Origin: Enterobacter cancerogenus
GTDB taxonomy: Bacteria > Pseudomonadota > Gammaproteobacteria > Enterobacterales > Enterobacteriaceae
Reading direction: 5' to 3'
DNA length: 64,000 nucleotides
Assembly: GCF_019047785.1 (NCBI RefSeq)
Contig: NZ_CP077290.1
Coordinates: forward strand, 4,154,001-4,218,000
The position numbers and the translations under genes were made by a program. Positions 39,831 through 48,953 of this stretch are shown here, one piece after another. Position 1 is the stretch's first letter. Every line of letters begins with the position of its first letter. The notes beneath the pieces were generated by a model. The model worked only from the letters and a program-made list of their open reading frames with translations. It was not told the DNA's origin and did not search any database.

Positions 39831-40103
39831 ATGAAAATCATGGCTATTTGCGGTTCTGGCCTGGGCAGCAGTTTCATGGTCGAAATGAATATTAAAAAAG
39901 TCCTTAAAAAACTGGAGATCGACGCGGAGGTAGAGCACTCCGATCTCTCTTCCGCTACGCCGGGGGCGGCCGATCTCTTTGTGATGGCAAAGGATATCGC
40001 GGCCAGCGCCAGCGTGCCGGAAAGCCAGCTGGTGGTGATCAACAACATCATCGATATCAACGAACTCGAAGCGCAGCTGCGCGCCTGGTTCGACAGACAA
40101 TAA
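39831..40103 (+). CDS. PTS sugar transporter subunit IIB (UlaB-type)
   Basis: A 90-residue EIIB of the ascorbate class. The P-loop-like phosphocysteine motif AICGSGLGSSFMVEM puts the phosphorylated Cys at residue 7. Phosphate goes from IIA to this Cys and then to the incoming sugar at IIC. It is a separate polypeptide, as in ulaABC. The start follows AGGGGCTAACA. The 80-base gap from the IIA gene contains no terminator. Confidence 0.9.
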   Translation: MKIMAICGSGLGSSFMVEMNIKKVLKKLEIDAEVEHSDLSSATPGAADLFVMAKDIAASASVPESQLVVINNIIDINELEAQLRAWFDRQ

Positions 40104-40124
40104 TCCTGATTAGGCGAGGTGGAT

Positions 40125-41516
40125 ATGTTTATCCTTGAAACGCTGAATTTCGTTGTTGATATTTTAAAAGTCCCTTCTGTGCTGGTGGGATTAATTGCGT
40201 TAATTGGTCTGGTTGCGCAGAAAAAAGCCTTTTCTGACGTCGTCAAAGGGACAATTAAAACCATTCTGGGTTTTATTGTGCTGGGCGGTGGGGCCACCGT
40301 GCTGGTGGGATCGTTAAATCCTTTAGGCGGGATGTTTGAGCACGCCTTTACCATTCAGGGCATTATTCCAAACAATGAAGCGATTGTTTCTATCGCGCTG
40401 GAAAAATACGGTGCCTCTACCGCGCTGATTATGGCCTTCGGGATGGTGGCAAATATTATTGTTGCCCGCTTTACCCGTCTGAAATACATCTTCCTGACCG
40501 GACACCACACTTTCTATATGGCGTGCATGATTGGCGTGATCCTGACGGTGGCGGGCTTCGAGGGCGTGGGGCTGGTCTTTACCGGCTCGTTGATCCTCGG
40601 CCTGGTCATGGCCTTCTTCCCGGCGATCGCCCAGCGTTATATGAAGCGGATTACCGGTACCGATGATATCGCGTTCGGCCACTTCGGCACGCTGGGATAT
40701 GTGTTGTCCGGCTGGATTGGCAGCCGCTTCGGCAAAGGCTCGCGCTCGACGGAAGAGATGAACCTGCCGAAAAACCTCAGCTTCCTGCGCGACAGTTCGA
40801 TCTCCATCTCGCTGACCATGATGATTATCTACCTGATCATGGCGGTAAGCGCTGGTCGTGAGTACGTTGAGGGCACCTTCAGCGGCGGCCAGAACTATCT
40901 GGTCTACGCCATCATCATGGCGATCACCTTCGCTGCCGGGGTATTTATCATCCTGCAGGGCGTGCGTCTGATTCTGGCGGAAATCGTGCCGGCCTTTACC
41001 GGCTTCTCCGAAAAACTGGTGCCTAATGCGCGTCCCGCGCTGGACTGTCCGGTAGTTTACCCCTATGCGCCCAACGCGGTACTGATTGGTTTTCTGTTTA
41101 GCTTCCTCGGCGGCCTGGTCGGGTTGTTCATCTGCGGCCAGTTCAGCTGGGTGCTGATCCTGCCGGGCGTGGTGCCGCACTTCTTCACCGGCGCAACCGC
41201 AGGCGTGTTTGGTAACGCCACGGGCGGGCGTCGCGGAGCGATGATCGGCGCGTTTGCCAATGGTCTGCTCATCACTTTCCTGCCGGTGCTGCTGTTGCCG
41301 GTGCTGGGCGCTATCGGCTTTGCCAACACCACCTTCTCCGACGCTGATTTCGGCGCGGTCGGTATTGTGCTGGGCAATCTGGCGCGCTTCCTGTCGCCGC
41401 TTGCCATCACCGGACTTGTGGTTGCGTTGTTTGCTCTGCTGGTGGCGTACAACGTGTTCGCTAAAAACAAAACTGCGGGCGAGAGCGCGCAGGAAAATAC
41501 CGGAGCTAAATCATGA
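40125..41516 (+). CDS. PTS sugar transporter subunit IIC (UlaA/SgaT family)
   Basis: A 463-residue membrane permease of the ascorbate PTS family (EIIC of the L-Asc class). It is highly hydrophobic with about eleven segments and conserved stretches such as LTGHHTFYMACMIGVIL near residue 125, DIAFGHFGTLGYVLSGWIG, and GNATGGRRGAMIGAFANGLL near residue 365. It transports a sugar while it is phosphorylated. The ATG at 40125 is preferred to an in-frame GTG at 40119, which lies within the ribosome-binding site. The substrate need not be ascorbate. It overlaps the next gene by four bases. Confidence 0.9.
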   Translation: MFILETLNFVVDILKVPSVLVGLIALIGLVAQKKAFSDVVKGTIKTILGFIVLGGGATVLVGSLNPLGGMFEHAFTIQGIIPNNEAIVSIALEKYGASTALIMAFGMVANIIVARFTRLKYIFLTGHHTFYMACMIGVILTVAGFEGVGLVFTGSLILGLVMAFFPAIAQRYMKRITGTDDIAFGHFGTLGYVLSGWIGSRFGKGSRSTEEMNLPKNLSFLRDSSISISLTMMIIYLIMAVSAGREYVEGTFSGGQNYLVYAIIMAITFAAGVFIILQGVRLILAEIVPAFTGFSEKLVPNARPALDCPVVYPYAPNAVLIGFLFSFLGGLVGLFICGQFSWVLILPGVVPHFFTGATAGVFGNATGGRRGAMIGAFANGLLITFLPVLLLPVLGAIGFANTTFSDADFGAVGIVLGNLARFLSPLAITGLVVALFALLVAYNVFAKNKTAGESAQENTGAKS

Positions 41517-42343
41517 ATGTGAAAGAAGTCACCCAACTGGCGCGTGATATCCGCCTCGAAACCCTGAAGGCGCTGACGCAGCTCGGTTTTGGGCACTACG
41601 GCGGCAGCATGTCGGTCGTCGAAACGCTGGCCGTGCTGTACGGCGCAGTGATGAAGATCGACCCGGCCGACCCGGACTGGCCCGAGCGCGACTATTTTGT
41701 GCTGTCGAAAGGCCATGCTGGCCCGGCGCTGTATAGCACTCTGGCGATTAAGGGCTACTTCCCGATAGAAGAGCTGAGCACGCTGAACCACAACGGGACG
41801 CGTTTGCCCAGCCACCCGGACCGCCTGAAAACGCGCGGCGTCGATGCCACCACCGGCTCGCTGGGACAAGGGGTCTCCATTGCCGGCGGCATGGCGCTGT
41901 CGCACAAGCTGGCGGGCAGGCCAAACCGGGTCTTCTGCATTGTTGGCGATGGTGAACTTAATGAAGGCCAGTGCTGGGAGGCGTTCCAGTTTATTGCCCA
42001 CCATCGCCTGAACAACCTGACGATATTTGTGGACTGGAACAAGCAGCAGCTTGACGGTGAGCTGGATGAAATCATCTGCGCGTTTGACCTTGAAGGCAAA
42101 TTCCGCGCCTTCGGGTATGACGTGGTGACGGTGAAAGGCGACGACATCCCGACGCTGCTGGAGGTTACATCACGGGTGCCGGAGGCCAATGCGCGCCCGC
42201 GGGTGGTGATCCTCGACAGCATTAAAGGGCAGGGGGTGCCGTATCTTGAGCAGCTCGGCAATTCGCACCACCTGCGTTTAACAGAGGAGAGCAAAGCGGC
42301 GCTTAACGAGACGATCCGCCAACTGGAGGCTTCACATGATTAA
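41513..42343 (+). CDS. Split transketolase, N-terminal (thiamine-diphosphate binding) subunit
   Basis: A 276-residue protein equal to the N-terminal third of transketolase. The ThDP/Mg motif is VGDGELNEGQCWEAFQF at residues 144-160, with the closing Asn in FVDWNKQQLDG. GHYGGSMSVVETLAVLY replaces the GHPGAPMG of full-length enzymes, as is usual in split forms. It needs the next gene product to form an active site. The ATGA overlap with the IIC gene couples the enzyme to the transporter. The donor substrate is unknown. Confidence 0.9.
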   Translation: MNVKEVTQLARDIRLETLKALTQLGFGHYGGSMSVVETLAVLYGAVMKIDPADPDWPERDYFVLSKGHAGPALYSTLAIKGYFPIEELSTLNHNGTRLPSHPDRLKTRGVDATTGSLGQGVSIAGGMALSHKLAGRPNRVFCIVGDGELNEGQCWEAFQFIAHHRLNNLTIFVDWNKQQLDGELDEIICAFDLEGKFRAFGYDVVTVKGDDIPTLLEVTSRVPEANARPRVVILDSIKGQGVPYLEQLGNSHHLRLTEESKAALNETIRQLEASHD

Positions 42344-43289
42344 GATTGCACCCGCAGGACAGAAAGATGCCGTCGAGATGCGCAAAGTCTACGCCGGTTT
42401 TGTCGCTAAACAGATCGAAGCCGGAAGCGAGATCATCGCGCTGGAGGCCGACCTGATGAGCTCCATGGCGATGGACGGCGTGGCGCGCGATTATCCCCGG
42501 CATGTGATCAACTGCGGCATTATGGAGGCGAACGTGATCGGGACGGCCGCCGGGCTGTCGCTGACCGGGCGCAAGCCGTTCGTCCATACGTTTACCGCCT
42601 TCGCCAGCCGTCGCTGCTTCGACCAGCTGTTTATGTCCCTGGACTACCAGCGCAACAATGTGAAGGTTATCGCCTCGGACGCGGGCGTGACCGCCTGTCA
42701 CAACGGCGGCACGCACATGTCGTTTGAGGATATGGGCATCGTGCGTGGTCTGGCCCATTCGGTGGTGCTGGAGGTGACCGACGCGGTGATGTTTGAGGAT
42801 GTGCTGCGCCAGCTTATCGACCTTGAGGGGTTCTACTGGGTGCGCACCATTCGCAAGCAGGCACCGAGCGTGTATGCCCCGGGGTCAACCTTTACCCTTG
42901 GCAAAGGCAACGTGCTGCGCGAGGGGAGCGATATTACCCTGATCGCCAACGGCATTATGGTTGCAGAAGCGCTGGAGGCGGCGCGCCAGCTGGAGCAGGA
43001 GGGCGTGAGCGCGGCGGTGATAGACATGTTCACCCTCAAGCCCATCGACCGGATGCTGGTGAAAAACTACGCCGAAAAAACCGGGCGCATCGTGACCTGT
43101 GAAAACCACAGTATTCATAACGGGCTGGGATCGGCGGTGGCCGAAGTGCTGGTGGAAACCTGCCCGGTACCGATGCGGCGGGTGGGGGTGAAGGAGCGTT
43201 ACGGCCAGGTGGGGACGCAGGACTTTCTGCAGAAGGAGTATGGCCTGACGGCGCATGACATTGTGTCGGCGGCGCGAGAGTTGCTGTAA
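42336..43289 (+). CDS. Split transketolase, C-terminal (pyrimidine-binding) subunit
   Basis: A 317-residue protein covering the pyrimidine-binding and C-terminal domains of transketolase. The catalytic Glu that activates the cofactor is Glu64 in NCGIMEANVIGTAAGLSL. Conserved HTFTAFASRRCFDQL and ENHSIHNGLGSAVAEV stretches follow. It resembles both transketolase halves and 1-deoxyxylulose-5-phosphate synthase C-halves, but the paired subunit and the PTS context argue for a catabolic transketolase. The start overlaps the N-subunit gene by eight bases. A strong terminator ends the operon. Confidence 0.9.
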   Translation: MIKIAPAGQKDAVEMRKVYAGFVAKQIEAGSEIIALEADLMSSMAMDGVARDYPRHVINCGIMEANVIGTAAGLSLTGRKPFVHTFTAFASRRCFDQLFMSLDYQRNNVKVIASDAGVTACHNGGTHMSFEDMGIVRGLAHSVVLEVTDAVMFEDVLRQLIDLEGFYWVRTIRKQAPSVYAPGSTFTLGKGNVLREGSDITLIANGIMVAEALEAARQLEQEGVSAAVIDMFTLKPIDRMLVKNYAEKTGRIVTCENHSIHNGLGSAVAEVLVETCPVPMRRVGVKERYGQVGTQDFLQKEYGLTAHDIVSAARELL

Positions 43290-43292
43290 ATA

Positions 43293-43321
43293 AAAAAGGC
43301 GACCGTGAGGTCGCCTTTTTG
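43293..43321 (+). terminator. Terminator of the PTS/transketolase operon
   Basis: Stem AAAAAGGCGACC/GGTCGCCTTTTT with loop GTGA, starting three bases after the last stop codon. Confidence 0.9.
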
Positions 43322-43323
43322 TT

Positions 43324-43390
43324 GCCCGGTGGCGCTGGCGCTTACCGGGCTTACGGTCCTGTAGGCCGGATAAGCGAAGCGCCATCCGGC
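43324..43390. repeat. REP/BIME pair between transketolase genes and pta
   Basis: Two REP palindromes in opposite orientation: GCCCGGTGGCGCTGGCGCTT...CCGGGC (43324-43350) and GGCCGGATAAGCGAAGCGCC...CCGGC (43363-43390). They lie between convergent units at the right edge of the accessory block. Confidence 0.9.
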
Positions 43391-43405
43391 AAGACCTTAA
43401 GCTTA

Positions 43406-45547
43406 CTACTGCTGCTGCGAAGACTGAATCGCCGTCAGCGCGATGGTGTAGACGATATCGTCTACCAGCGCACCACGGGAGAGGTCGTTCACAGGCTTGC
43501 GCATGCCTTGCAGCATCGGCCCGATGGAGATCAGGTCTGCAGAACGCTGTACCGCTTTGTAGGTGGTGTTACCGGTGTTCAGATCCGGGAAGATGAACAC
43601 GGTAGCGCGACCTGCAACCGGCGAGTTCGGCGCTTTGGATTTCGCCACGTCAGCCATCACGGCCGCATCGTACTGCAGCGGGCCGTCGATCATCAGGTCA
43701 GGACGTTTTTCCTGCGCCAGACGGGTGGCTTCACGCACTTTCTCTACGTCGCTACCTGCACCAGAGGTGCCGGTGGAGTAGGAGAGCATCGCAACGCGTG
43801 GTTCGATACCGAAGGCAATCGCGGAGTCTGCGGACTGGATAGCGATTTCTGCCAGCTGCTCTGCGGTTGGGTCCGGGTTGATCGCACAGTCGCCGTAAAC
43901 ATAAACCTGTTCAGGCAGCAGCATGAAGAACACGGAAGAGACCAGAGAGCTGCCTGGTGCGGTTTTGATCAGCTGCAGCGGTGGACGGATGGTGTTGGCG
44001 GTGGTGTGAACCGCACCGGAAACCAGACCGTCAACTTCATCCTGCTCAAGCATCAGCGTACCCAGCACCACGTTGTCTTCCAGCTGCTCGCGCGCAACGG
44101 CTTCGGTCATGCCTTTGCTCTTACGCAGCTCAACCAGACGGGCAACGTAGCTTTCGCGAACCACTTCCGGGTCAACGATTTCGATGCCAGCACCCAGCTC
44201 AACGCCCTGAGACGCCGCAACGCGGTTGATTTCGTCTGGGTTACCCAGCAGCACACAGGTCGCGATGCCGCGTTCGGCACAGATAGCAGCCGCTTTCACG
44301 GTACGTGGTTCGTCGCCTTCTGGCAGAACCACGCGTTTGCCTGCTTTGCGTGCCAGCTCGGTCAGCTGGTAGCGGAAGGCTGGCGGAGACAGACGACGGC
44401 TGCGCTCGGAGGTCGCGGTCAGGGATTCGATCCAGTCTGCGTTGATGTAGCTTGCGACGTATTCCTGAACTTTCTCGATGCGCTCGTGGTCATCAACCGG
44501 CACTTCGAGGTTGAAGCTCTGCAGGCTCAGGGAGGTCTGCCAGGTGTTGGTGTTGACCATAAATACCGGCAGGCCAGTAGCAAAGGCGCGTTCGCACAGC
44601 TTGCTCACGCGTGGGTCCATTTCGTATGCACCGGTCAGCAGGATAGCGCCAATTTCAACGCCGTTCATCGCGGCCAGACAGGCAGCAACCAGCACGTCCG
44701 GACGGTCTGCAGAGGTCACCAGCAGGGAACCTGCACGGAAGTGTTCCAGCATGTGCGGAATGCTACGCGCACAGAAGGTCACGGACTTCACGCGGCGGGT
44801 ATTGATGTCGCCTTCGTTGATCACGGTTGCGTTCAGGTGACGCGCCATGTCGATTGCACGGGTCGCAATCAGATCAAAGCTCCACGGCACTACGCCCAGC
44901 ACCGGCAGCGGGCTGGAGTTCTGCAGCGTAGCCGGATCAACTTTAACCACTTTCGCTTTGGAGGAGTCGTCGAAGATCTCGGACAGGTCAGGGCGAGTAC
45001 GGCCCTGCTCATCAACCGGGGCGTTCAGTTTGTTAACGATAACGCCGGTGATGTTGCTGTTTTTTGCGCCGCCGAAGCTGCTGCGCGTCAGTTCGATACG
45101 CTCTTTCAGCTGTTCCTGGGTGTCGGTGCCCTGAGACATCACGAAGACGATCTCAGCGTTCAGCGTTTTGGCAATTTCGAAGTTCAGCGACTGGGCAAAC
45201 TGGTGTTTGCGGGTCGGGACCAGGCCTTCAACCAGCACCACTTCAGCGTCCTGCGCGTTCGCGTGGTAGTTGGCAATGATCTCTTCCATCAGCACGTCTT
45301 TCTGGTTGCTGGAGAGCAGAGACTCAACGTGGCTCATCTTCAGCGGTTCAGCCGCTGGAAGATTGGAGTTTTTACGCACGATGGAGGTGGTCTGGTCTGG
45401 CGCATCGCCACCGGCACGAGGCTGGGCGATAGGTTTAAAGACGCTCAGACGAACGCCTTTGCGTTCCATAGCACGGATCACGCCAAGGCTGACGCTGGTC
45501 AGGCCGACGCTGGTTCCGGTAGGGATCAGCATAATAGTACGGGACAC
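43406..45547 (-). CDS. pta: Pta, phosphate acetyltransferase
   Basis: Pta interconverts acetyl-CoA and acetyl phosphate, linking glycolysis to acetate overflow and to acetyl-phosphate signalling. The 713-residue long form has an N-terminal P-loop-like/DRTGG regulatory region ([18 protein letters not shown]; the DRTGG-type domain near residues 220-330). The C-terminal PTA_PTB catalytic domain starts around residue 390 ([18 protein letters not shown]). It lies 76 bases downstream of ackA on the same strand. Confidence 0.97.
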   Translation of the reverse strand: MSRTIMLIPTGTSVGLTSVSLGVIRAMERKGVRLSVFKPIAQPRAGGDAPDQTTSIVRKNSNLPAAEPLKMSHVESLLSSNQKDVLMEEIIANYHANAQDAEVVLVEGLVPTRKHQFAQSLNFEIAKTLNAEIVFVMSQGTDTQEQLKERIELTRSSFGGAKNSNITGVIVNKLNAPVDEQGRTRPDLSEIFDDSSKAKVVKVDPATLQNSSPLPVLGVVPWSFDLIATRAIDMARHLNATVINEGDINTRRVKSVTFCARSIPHMLEHFRAGSLLVTSADRPDVLVAACLAAMNGVEIGAILLTGAYEMDPRVSKLCERAFATGLPVFMVNTNTWQTSLSLQSFNLEVPVDDHERIEKVQEYVASYINADWIESLTATSERSRRLSPPAFRYQLTELARKAGKRVVLPEGDEPRTVKAAAICAERGIATCVLLGNPDEINRVAASQGVELGAGIEIVDPEVVRESYVARLVELRKSKGMTEAVAREQLEDNVVLGTLMLEQDEVDGLVSGAVHTTANTIRPPLQLIKTAPGSSLVSSVFFMLLPEQVYVYGDCAINPDPTAEQLAEIAIQSADSAIAFGIEPRVAMLSYSTGTSGAGSDVEKVREATRLAQEKRPDLMIDGPLQYDAAVMADVAKSKAPNSPVAGRATVFIFPDLNTGNTTYKAVQRSADLISIGPMLQGMRKPVNDLSRGALVDDIVYTIALTAIQSSQQQ

Positions 45548-45623
45548 GGTTTATCCTCTTTCGTTACCGCCGACGTTTGGCGGGCTACAAAACAGCACCG
45601 CCAGCATGGCTGGCGGTGTGGAA

Positions 45624-46826
45624 TCAGGCAGTCAGGCGATGCGCGTCTTGCGCAATGACCAGCTCTTCGTTAGTTGGGATAACGATAGCAGGACGGGTAC
45701 CTTCTTTGTTGATGAAGCCAGACTTACCGAAGCGGGCAGCCAGGTTACGCTCGTGATCAACTTCGAAGCCCAGAACGCCCAGTTTACCCAGGGACAGTTC
45801 ACGCACCATTGCCGCGTTTTCACCGATACCACCGGTGAAGATAACCGCGTCCAGACGACCGTCCATCAGCGCAGTGTAGGAGCCGATGTATTTCGCCAGA
45901 CGGTGGCAGTAAACGTCCATTGCACGTTTAGCGTCTTCTTTCGCGTCGTAGTTGTCTTCAACGTAACGGCAGTCGCTGGTGACTTCGGTCAGACCCAGCA
46001 GGCCAGACTCTTTGGTCAGCATTTTGTTGATTTGATCAACGCTCATGCCCAGGTTGTCGTGCAGGAAGAAGATGATCGCCGGGTCGATGTCACCGGTACG
46101 GGTACCCATCACCAGACCTTCCAGCGGGGTCAGACCCATAGAGGTATCAACACATTCACCGTTGCGGATAGCCGAAACGGAACCACCGTTACCCAGGTGG
46201 CAGGTGATGATGTTCAGCTCTTCAACCGGCTTGTTCAGGACTTTCGCGGCTTCCTGCGTCACATAGTAGTGGCTGGTACCGTGGAAGCCGTAGCGACGTA
46301 CGCCGTGCTCTTTATACAGGTTGTACGGCAGAGCGTAGAGGTAAGACTCTTCCGGCATGGTCTGATGGAACGCGGTGTCGAACACGGCAACGTTCTTGTC
46401 TTTCAGATTCGGGAAGGATTTCAGCGCTTCAGTGATACCGATCAGGTGAGCAGGGTTGTGCAGTGGCGCAAACGGCGCAGCATCTTTGATACCCTGGATT
46501 ACGGTGTCGTCAATGATCACGGATTTGGTGTATTTTTCGCCGCCGTGGACGATACGGTGACCAATCGCGGTCAGCTGAGCAGACAGTTCTGGTTTTTGTG
46601 CCAGAATAGTGTTAACGATAAAGTTCAGCGCTTCACTGTGAGCGGCGCCTGCACCTAAAGCCGCTTCTTGTTTGTTGCCGTCCATCTTCCACTTGATACG
46701 TGCTTCAGGCAGATGGAAACATTCGGACAAACCAGAGAGGTATTCTTCACCGTTCAGCGCATCGATGATGGCAAATTTGAGGGAAGAACTACCGCAGTTC
46801 AGAACCAGTACTAACTTACTCGACAT
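45624..46826 (-). CDS. ackA: AckA, acetate kinase
   Basis: AckA makes ATP and acetate from acetyl phosphate and ADP. The 400-residue ASKHA-fold protein has the signature [15 protein letters not shown] near the N-terminus, [20 protein letters not shown] near residue 145, and [20 protein letters not shown]. The length equals E. coli AckA. It is first gene of ackA-pta and divergent from yfbV. Confidence 0.97.
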   Translation of the reverse strand: MSSKLVLVLNCGSSSLKFAIIDALNGEEYLSGLSECFHLPEARIKWKMDGNKQEAALGAGAAHSEALNFIVNTILAQKPELSAQLTAIGHRIVHGGEKYTKSVIIDDTVIQGIKDAAPFAPLHNPAHLIGITEALKSFPNLKDKNVAVFDTAFHQTMPEESYLYALPYNLYKEHGVRRYGFHGTSHYYVTQEAAKVLNKPVEELNIITCHLGNGGSVSAIRNGECVDTSMGLTPLEGLVMGTRTGDIDPAIIFFLHDNLGMSVDQINKMLTKESGLLGLTEVTSDCRYVEDNYDAKEDAKRAMDVYCHRLAKYIGSYTALMDGRLDAVIFTGGIGENAAMVRELSLGKLGVLGFEVDHERNLAARFGKSGFINKEGTRPAIVIPTNEELVIAQDAHRLTA

Positions 46827-47163
46827 GGAAGTACCTATTATTGATACGTGGCTAAAAAAACGTCAGTGAGTCTAAAAGCGTAACGCATGCTGACCCAGAC
46901 ATTTATGATTAACATCATGCCAAACGAACATTCTGGCATGACGGAAGAAATACATATGATTTTATGCCATTTTGAACATTTTTCAGGCAATGGCATAATA
47001 TGCGATAATTTGACGAGTTAATGTTTCTCGTCTAAGGCCGCATCAGGCTGGCACAGAATACCTGATACTGGGTAGCGATGACAAAATATTTTGAACGTTG
47101 TCATAGCCTGTTGTGGTTTTGCACAAAAATTTTAATTTTTATACGTGAAGTTGAGGTAAAGCC
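46827..47163. other. ackA-yfbV divergent intergenic region
   Basis: 337 bases, AT-rich, with no gene. It contains a possible promoter towards yfbV (TTGAAC 46972-46977, N16, CATAAT 46994-46999) and a small inverted repeat GACGAG...CTCGTC (47012-47032) downstream of it. The ackA promoter must also be here but no single strong hexamer pair stands out. Confidence 0.5.
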
Positions 47164-47619
47164 ATGTCGACACCCGAAATCCCATCCGTGAACTTCTTCA
47201 GTCTGTTTCGCCGGGGGCAGCATTACGCAAAGACGTGGCCAATGGAAAAGCGCCTTGCGCCAATGTTTATTGAGAATCGTACAATCCGCGCCACGCGCTA
47301 CGCGATTCGCTTTATGCCGCCCGTCGCCATCTTTACCCTGTGCTGGCAAATTGCGCTCGGCGGCCAGCTCGGTCCGGCCGTTGCCACGGCGCTTTTCGCG
47401 CTGAGTCTGCCGATGCAGGGGCTGTGGTGGCTCGGTAAACGATCCATTACGCCGCTCCCGCCTACAATTTTACACTGGTTTTATGAAGTCCGTGGAAAAC
47501 TTGAAGAGGCCGGGCAGGCGCTGGCACCCGTCGAAGGCAAGCCAGATTATCAGGCGCTGGCCGATACCCTTAAGCGGGCTTTCAAACAACTTGATAAAAC
47601 ATTCCTCGATGACTTGTGA
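47164..47619 (+). CDS. yfbV: YfbV, UPF0208 membrane protein (Ter macrodomain insulation)
   Basis: A 151-residue inner-membrane protein with two membrane segments (about residues 46-67 and 72-90: [35 protein letters not shown]) and a soluble C-terminus. E. coli YfbV was found to insulate the Ter macrodomain of the chromosome; how it does so is unclear. It stands alone, with its own terminator before yfbU. Confidence 0.92.
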   Translation: MSTPEIPSVNFFSLFRRGQHYAKTWPMEKRLAPMFIENRTIRATRYAIRFMPPVAIFTLCWQIALGGQLGPAVATALFALSLPMQGLWWLGKRSITPLPPTILHWFYEVRGKLEEAGQALAPVEGKPDYQALADTLKRAFKQLDKTFLDDL

Positions 47620-47640
47620 TTGATCATCGAAACGACGACG

Positions 47641-47681
47641 AAAAGAAGGCACAGTGACAAACGTTACCGTGTCTTTTTTTT
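47641..47681 (+). terminator. Terminator after yfbV
   Basis: Imperfect stem AGGCACAGTGAC/GTTACCGTGTCT with a four-base loop, followed by a run of eight T. Confidence 0.75.
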
Positions 47682-47710
47682 CAAGTGCCATGCGCTACAG
47701 GAGTCGAAAG

Positions 47711-48205
47711 ATGGAAATGACCCATGCTCAACGTCTGATTTTGTCTAACCAGTACAAGATGATGACTATGCTTGATCCCGACAACGCTGAGCGCTACAGC
47801 CGCTTACAGACCATTGTCGAACGCGGGTTTGGCCTGCAGATGCGCGAGCTGGACCGCGAGTTCGGCGAGCTAAAAGAAGAAACCTGCCGCCTCGTGATCG
47901 ACATTATGGAGATGTATCACGCGCTGCATGTTTCCTGGACCAACCTGAAAGACCGTGAGTCCATCGACGAACGCCGCGTGACCTTCCTCGGGTTCGATGC
48001 CGCGACGGAAGCGCGCTATCTCAGCTATGTACGCTTTATGGTGAATACCGAAGGGCGTTACACCCATTTTGATGCGGGTACGCATGGCTTTAACGCCCAG
48101 ACCCCAATGTGGGATAAATACCAACGTATGCTGAGCGTATGGCACTCCTGCCCGCGCCAGTACCATTTGAGCAGCAACGAAATTCAACAAATCATTAATG
48201 CCTGA
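47711..48205 (+). CDS. yfbU: YfbU family protein, unknown function
   Basis: A 164-residue soluble, mostly helical protein, the length of E. coli YfbU and very similar throughout ([38 protein letters not shown]). The ATG at 47711 follows AGGAGTCGAAAG; the longer frame from 47654 would start within the yfbV terminator. No motif reveals a reaction. hxpA begins 11 bases after its stop, so the two are likely cotranscribed. Confidence 0.92.
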   Translation: MEMTHAQRLILSNQYKMMTMLDPDNAERYSRLQTIVERGFGLQMRELDREFGELKEETCRLVIDIMEMYHALHVSWTNLKDRESIDERRVTFLGFDAATEARYLSYVRFMVNTEGRYTHFDAGTHGFNAQTPMWDKYQRMLSVWHSCPRQYHLSSNEIQQIINA

Positions 48206-48216
48206 CGGAGGTGCGT

Positions 48217-48876
48217 GTGCAGTGTAAAGGTTTTCTGTTTGATCTGGACGGTACGCTGGTAGATTCGCTGCCGGTAGTGGAGCGTTCATGGTGCCACTGG
48301 GCCGACAGGCACGGCATCGACCATCAGGACGTACTGAATTTCATCCATGGCAAACAGGCCATTACCTCATTGCGGCACTTCCTGGCCGGGCGTTCTGAGG
48401 AAGAGATCCAGGCGGAATTTCGCTACCTCGAACAGATCGAAGCCAACGACACGGACGGGATCACCGCCTTGCCCGGCGCGCGCGAGCTGCTTGAACACCT
48501 CAACGAAGCGCAGATCCCCTGGGCGATTGTGACCTCAGGCTCTGTTCCCGTTGCCCACGCGCGTCATCAGGCCGCGGGCCTGCCGAGGCCGGAGATCTTT
48601 ATTACGGCTGAACGCGTAAAGCGCGGCAAGCCTGAACCGGATGCCTTTTTACTCGGCGCTGAAATGCTGGGCCTTGCGCCAGCCGAGTGCGTGGTGGTGG
48701 AAGATGCTGCTGCGGGCGTTTTAGCCGGGCTGAATGCCGGAAGCCACGTTATCGCCGTTAACGTACCGGCGGGCTCCCCCCGACTGGACGAGGCGGACTA
48801 TGTGGTTAACTCCCTGGCCGCGTTAAACGTCGCGAAGACACCGGATGGAAGTGTAACCGTCTCGCTGAAAATGTAA
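48217..48876 (+). CDS. hxpA: HxpA (YfbT), HAD-family sugar phosphatase
   Basis: A 219-residue HAD hydrolase with all four motifs: I FDLDGTLVDSL (nucleophile Asp and acid/base Asp), II VTSGS, III KRGKPEPDAF, and IV VVVEDAAAGVLAG. An alpha-helical C1 cap lies between motifs I and II. E. coli YfbT dephosphorylates several sugar phosphates. GTG at 48217 is chosen: GGAG at 48207-48210 would sit directly against the alternative GTG at 48211. Confidence 0.92.
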   Translation: MQCKGFLFDLDGTLVDSLPVVERSWCHWADRHGIDHQDVLNFIHGKQAITSLRHFLAGRSEEEIQAEFRYLEQIEANDTDGITALPGARELLEHLNEAQIPWAIVTSGSVPVAHARHQAAGLPRPEIFITAERVKRGKPEPDAFLLGAEMLGLAPAECVVVEDAAAGVLAGLNAGSHVIAVNVPAGSPRLDEADYVVNSLAALNVAKTPDGSVTVSLKM

Positions 48877-48887
48877 TCCTATGATTT

Positions 48888-48914
48888 AGCCCCGCATTGT
48901 CGGGGCTTTTTTTA
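48888..48914 (+). terminator. Terminator after hxpA
   Basis: Stem AGCCCCG/CGGGGCT with loop CATTGT and a seven-T tail. Confidence 0.9.
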
Positions 48915-48953
48915 TGGCAAAATCGCGTCTTCTTCCACTGACAAGGATATGTT

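Noticed and set aside
39831..41516. Annotating the PTS genes as ulaB and ulaA (L-ascorbate uptake)
   Set aside because: Family membership is clear, but the ascorbate catabolic genes (ulaD, ulaE, ulaF, ulaG) are absent and a transketolase pair is present, so naming ascorbate as substrate is not supported.
43319..45658. 779-residue open frame on the + strand opposite pta
   Set aside because: It is a mirror of the high-GC, codon-biased pta gene. The translation is rich in His, Gln, Arg and Val without any family motif, and Pta is certain on the other strand.
45270..46658. 462-residue open frame opposite ackA
   Set aside because: Shadow of ackA; no motif and no ribosome-binding site.
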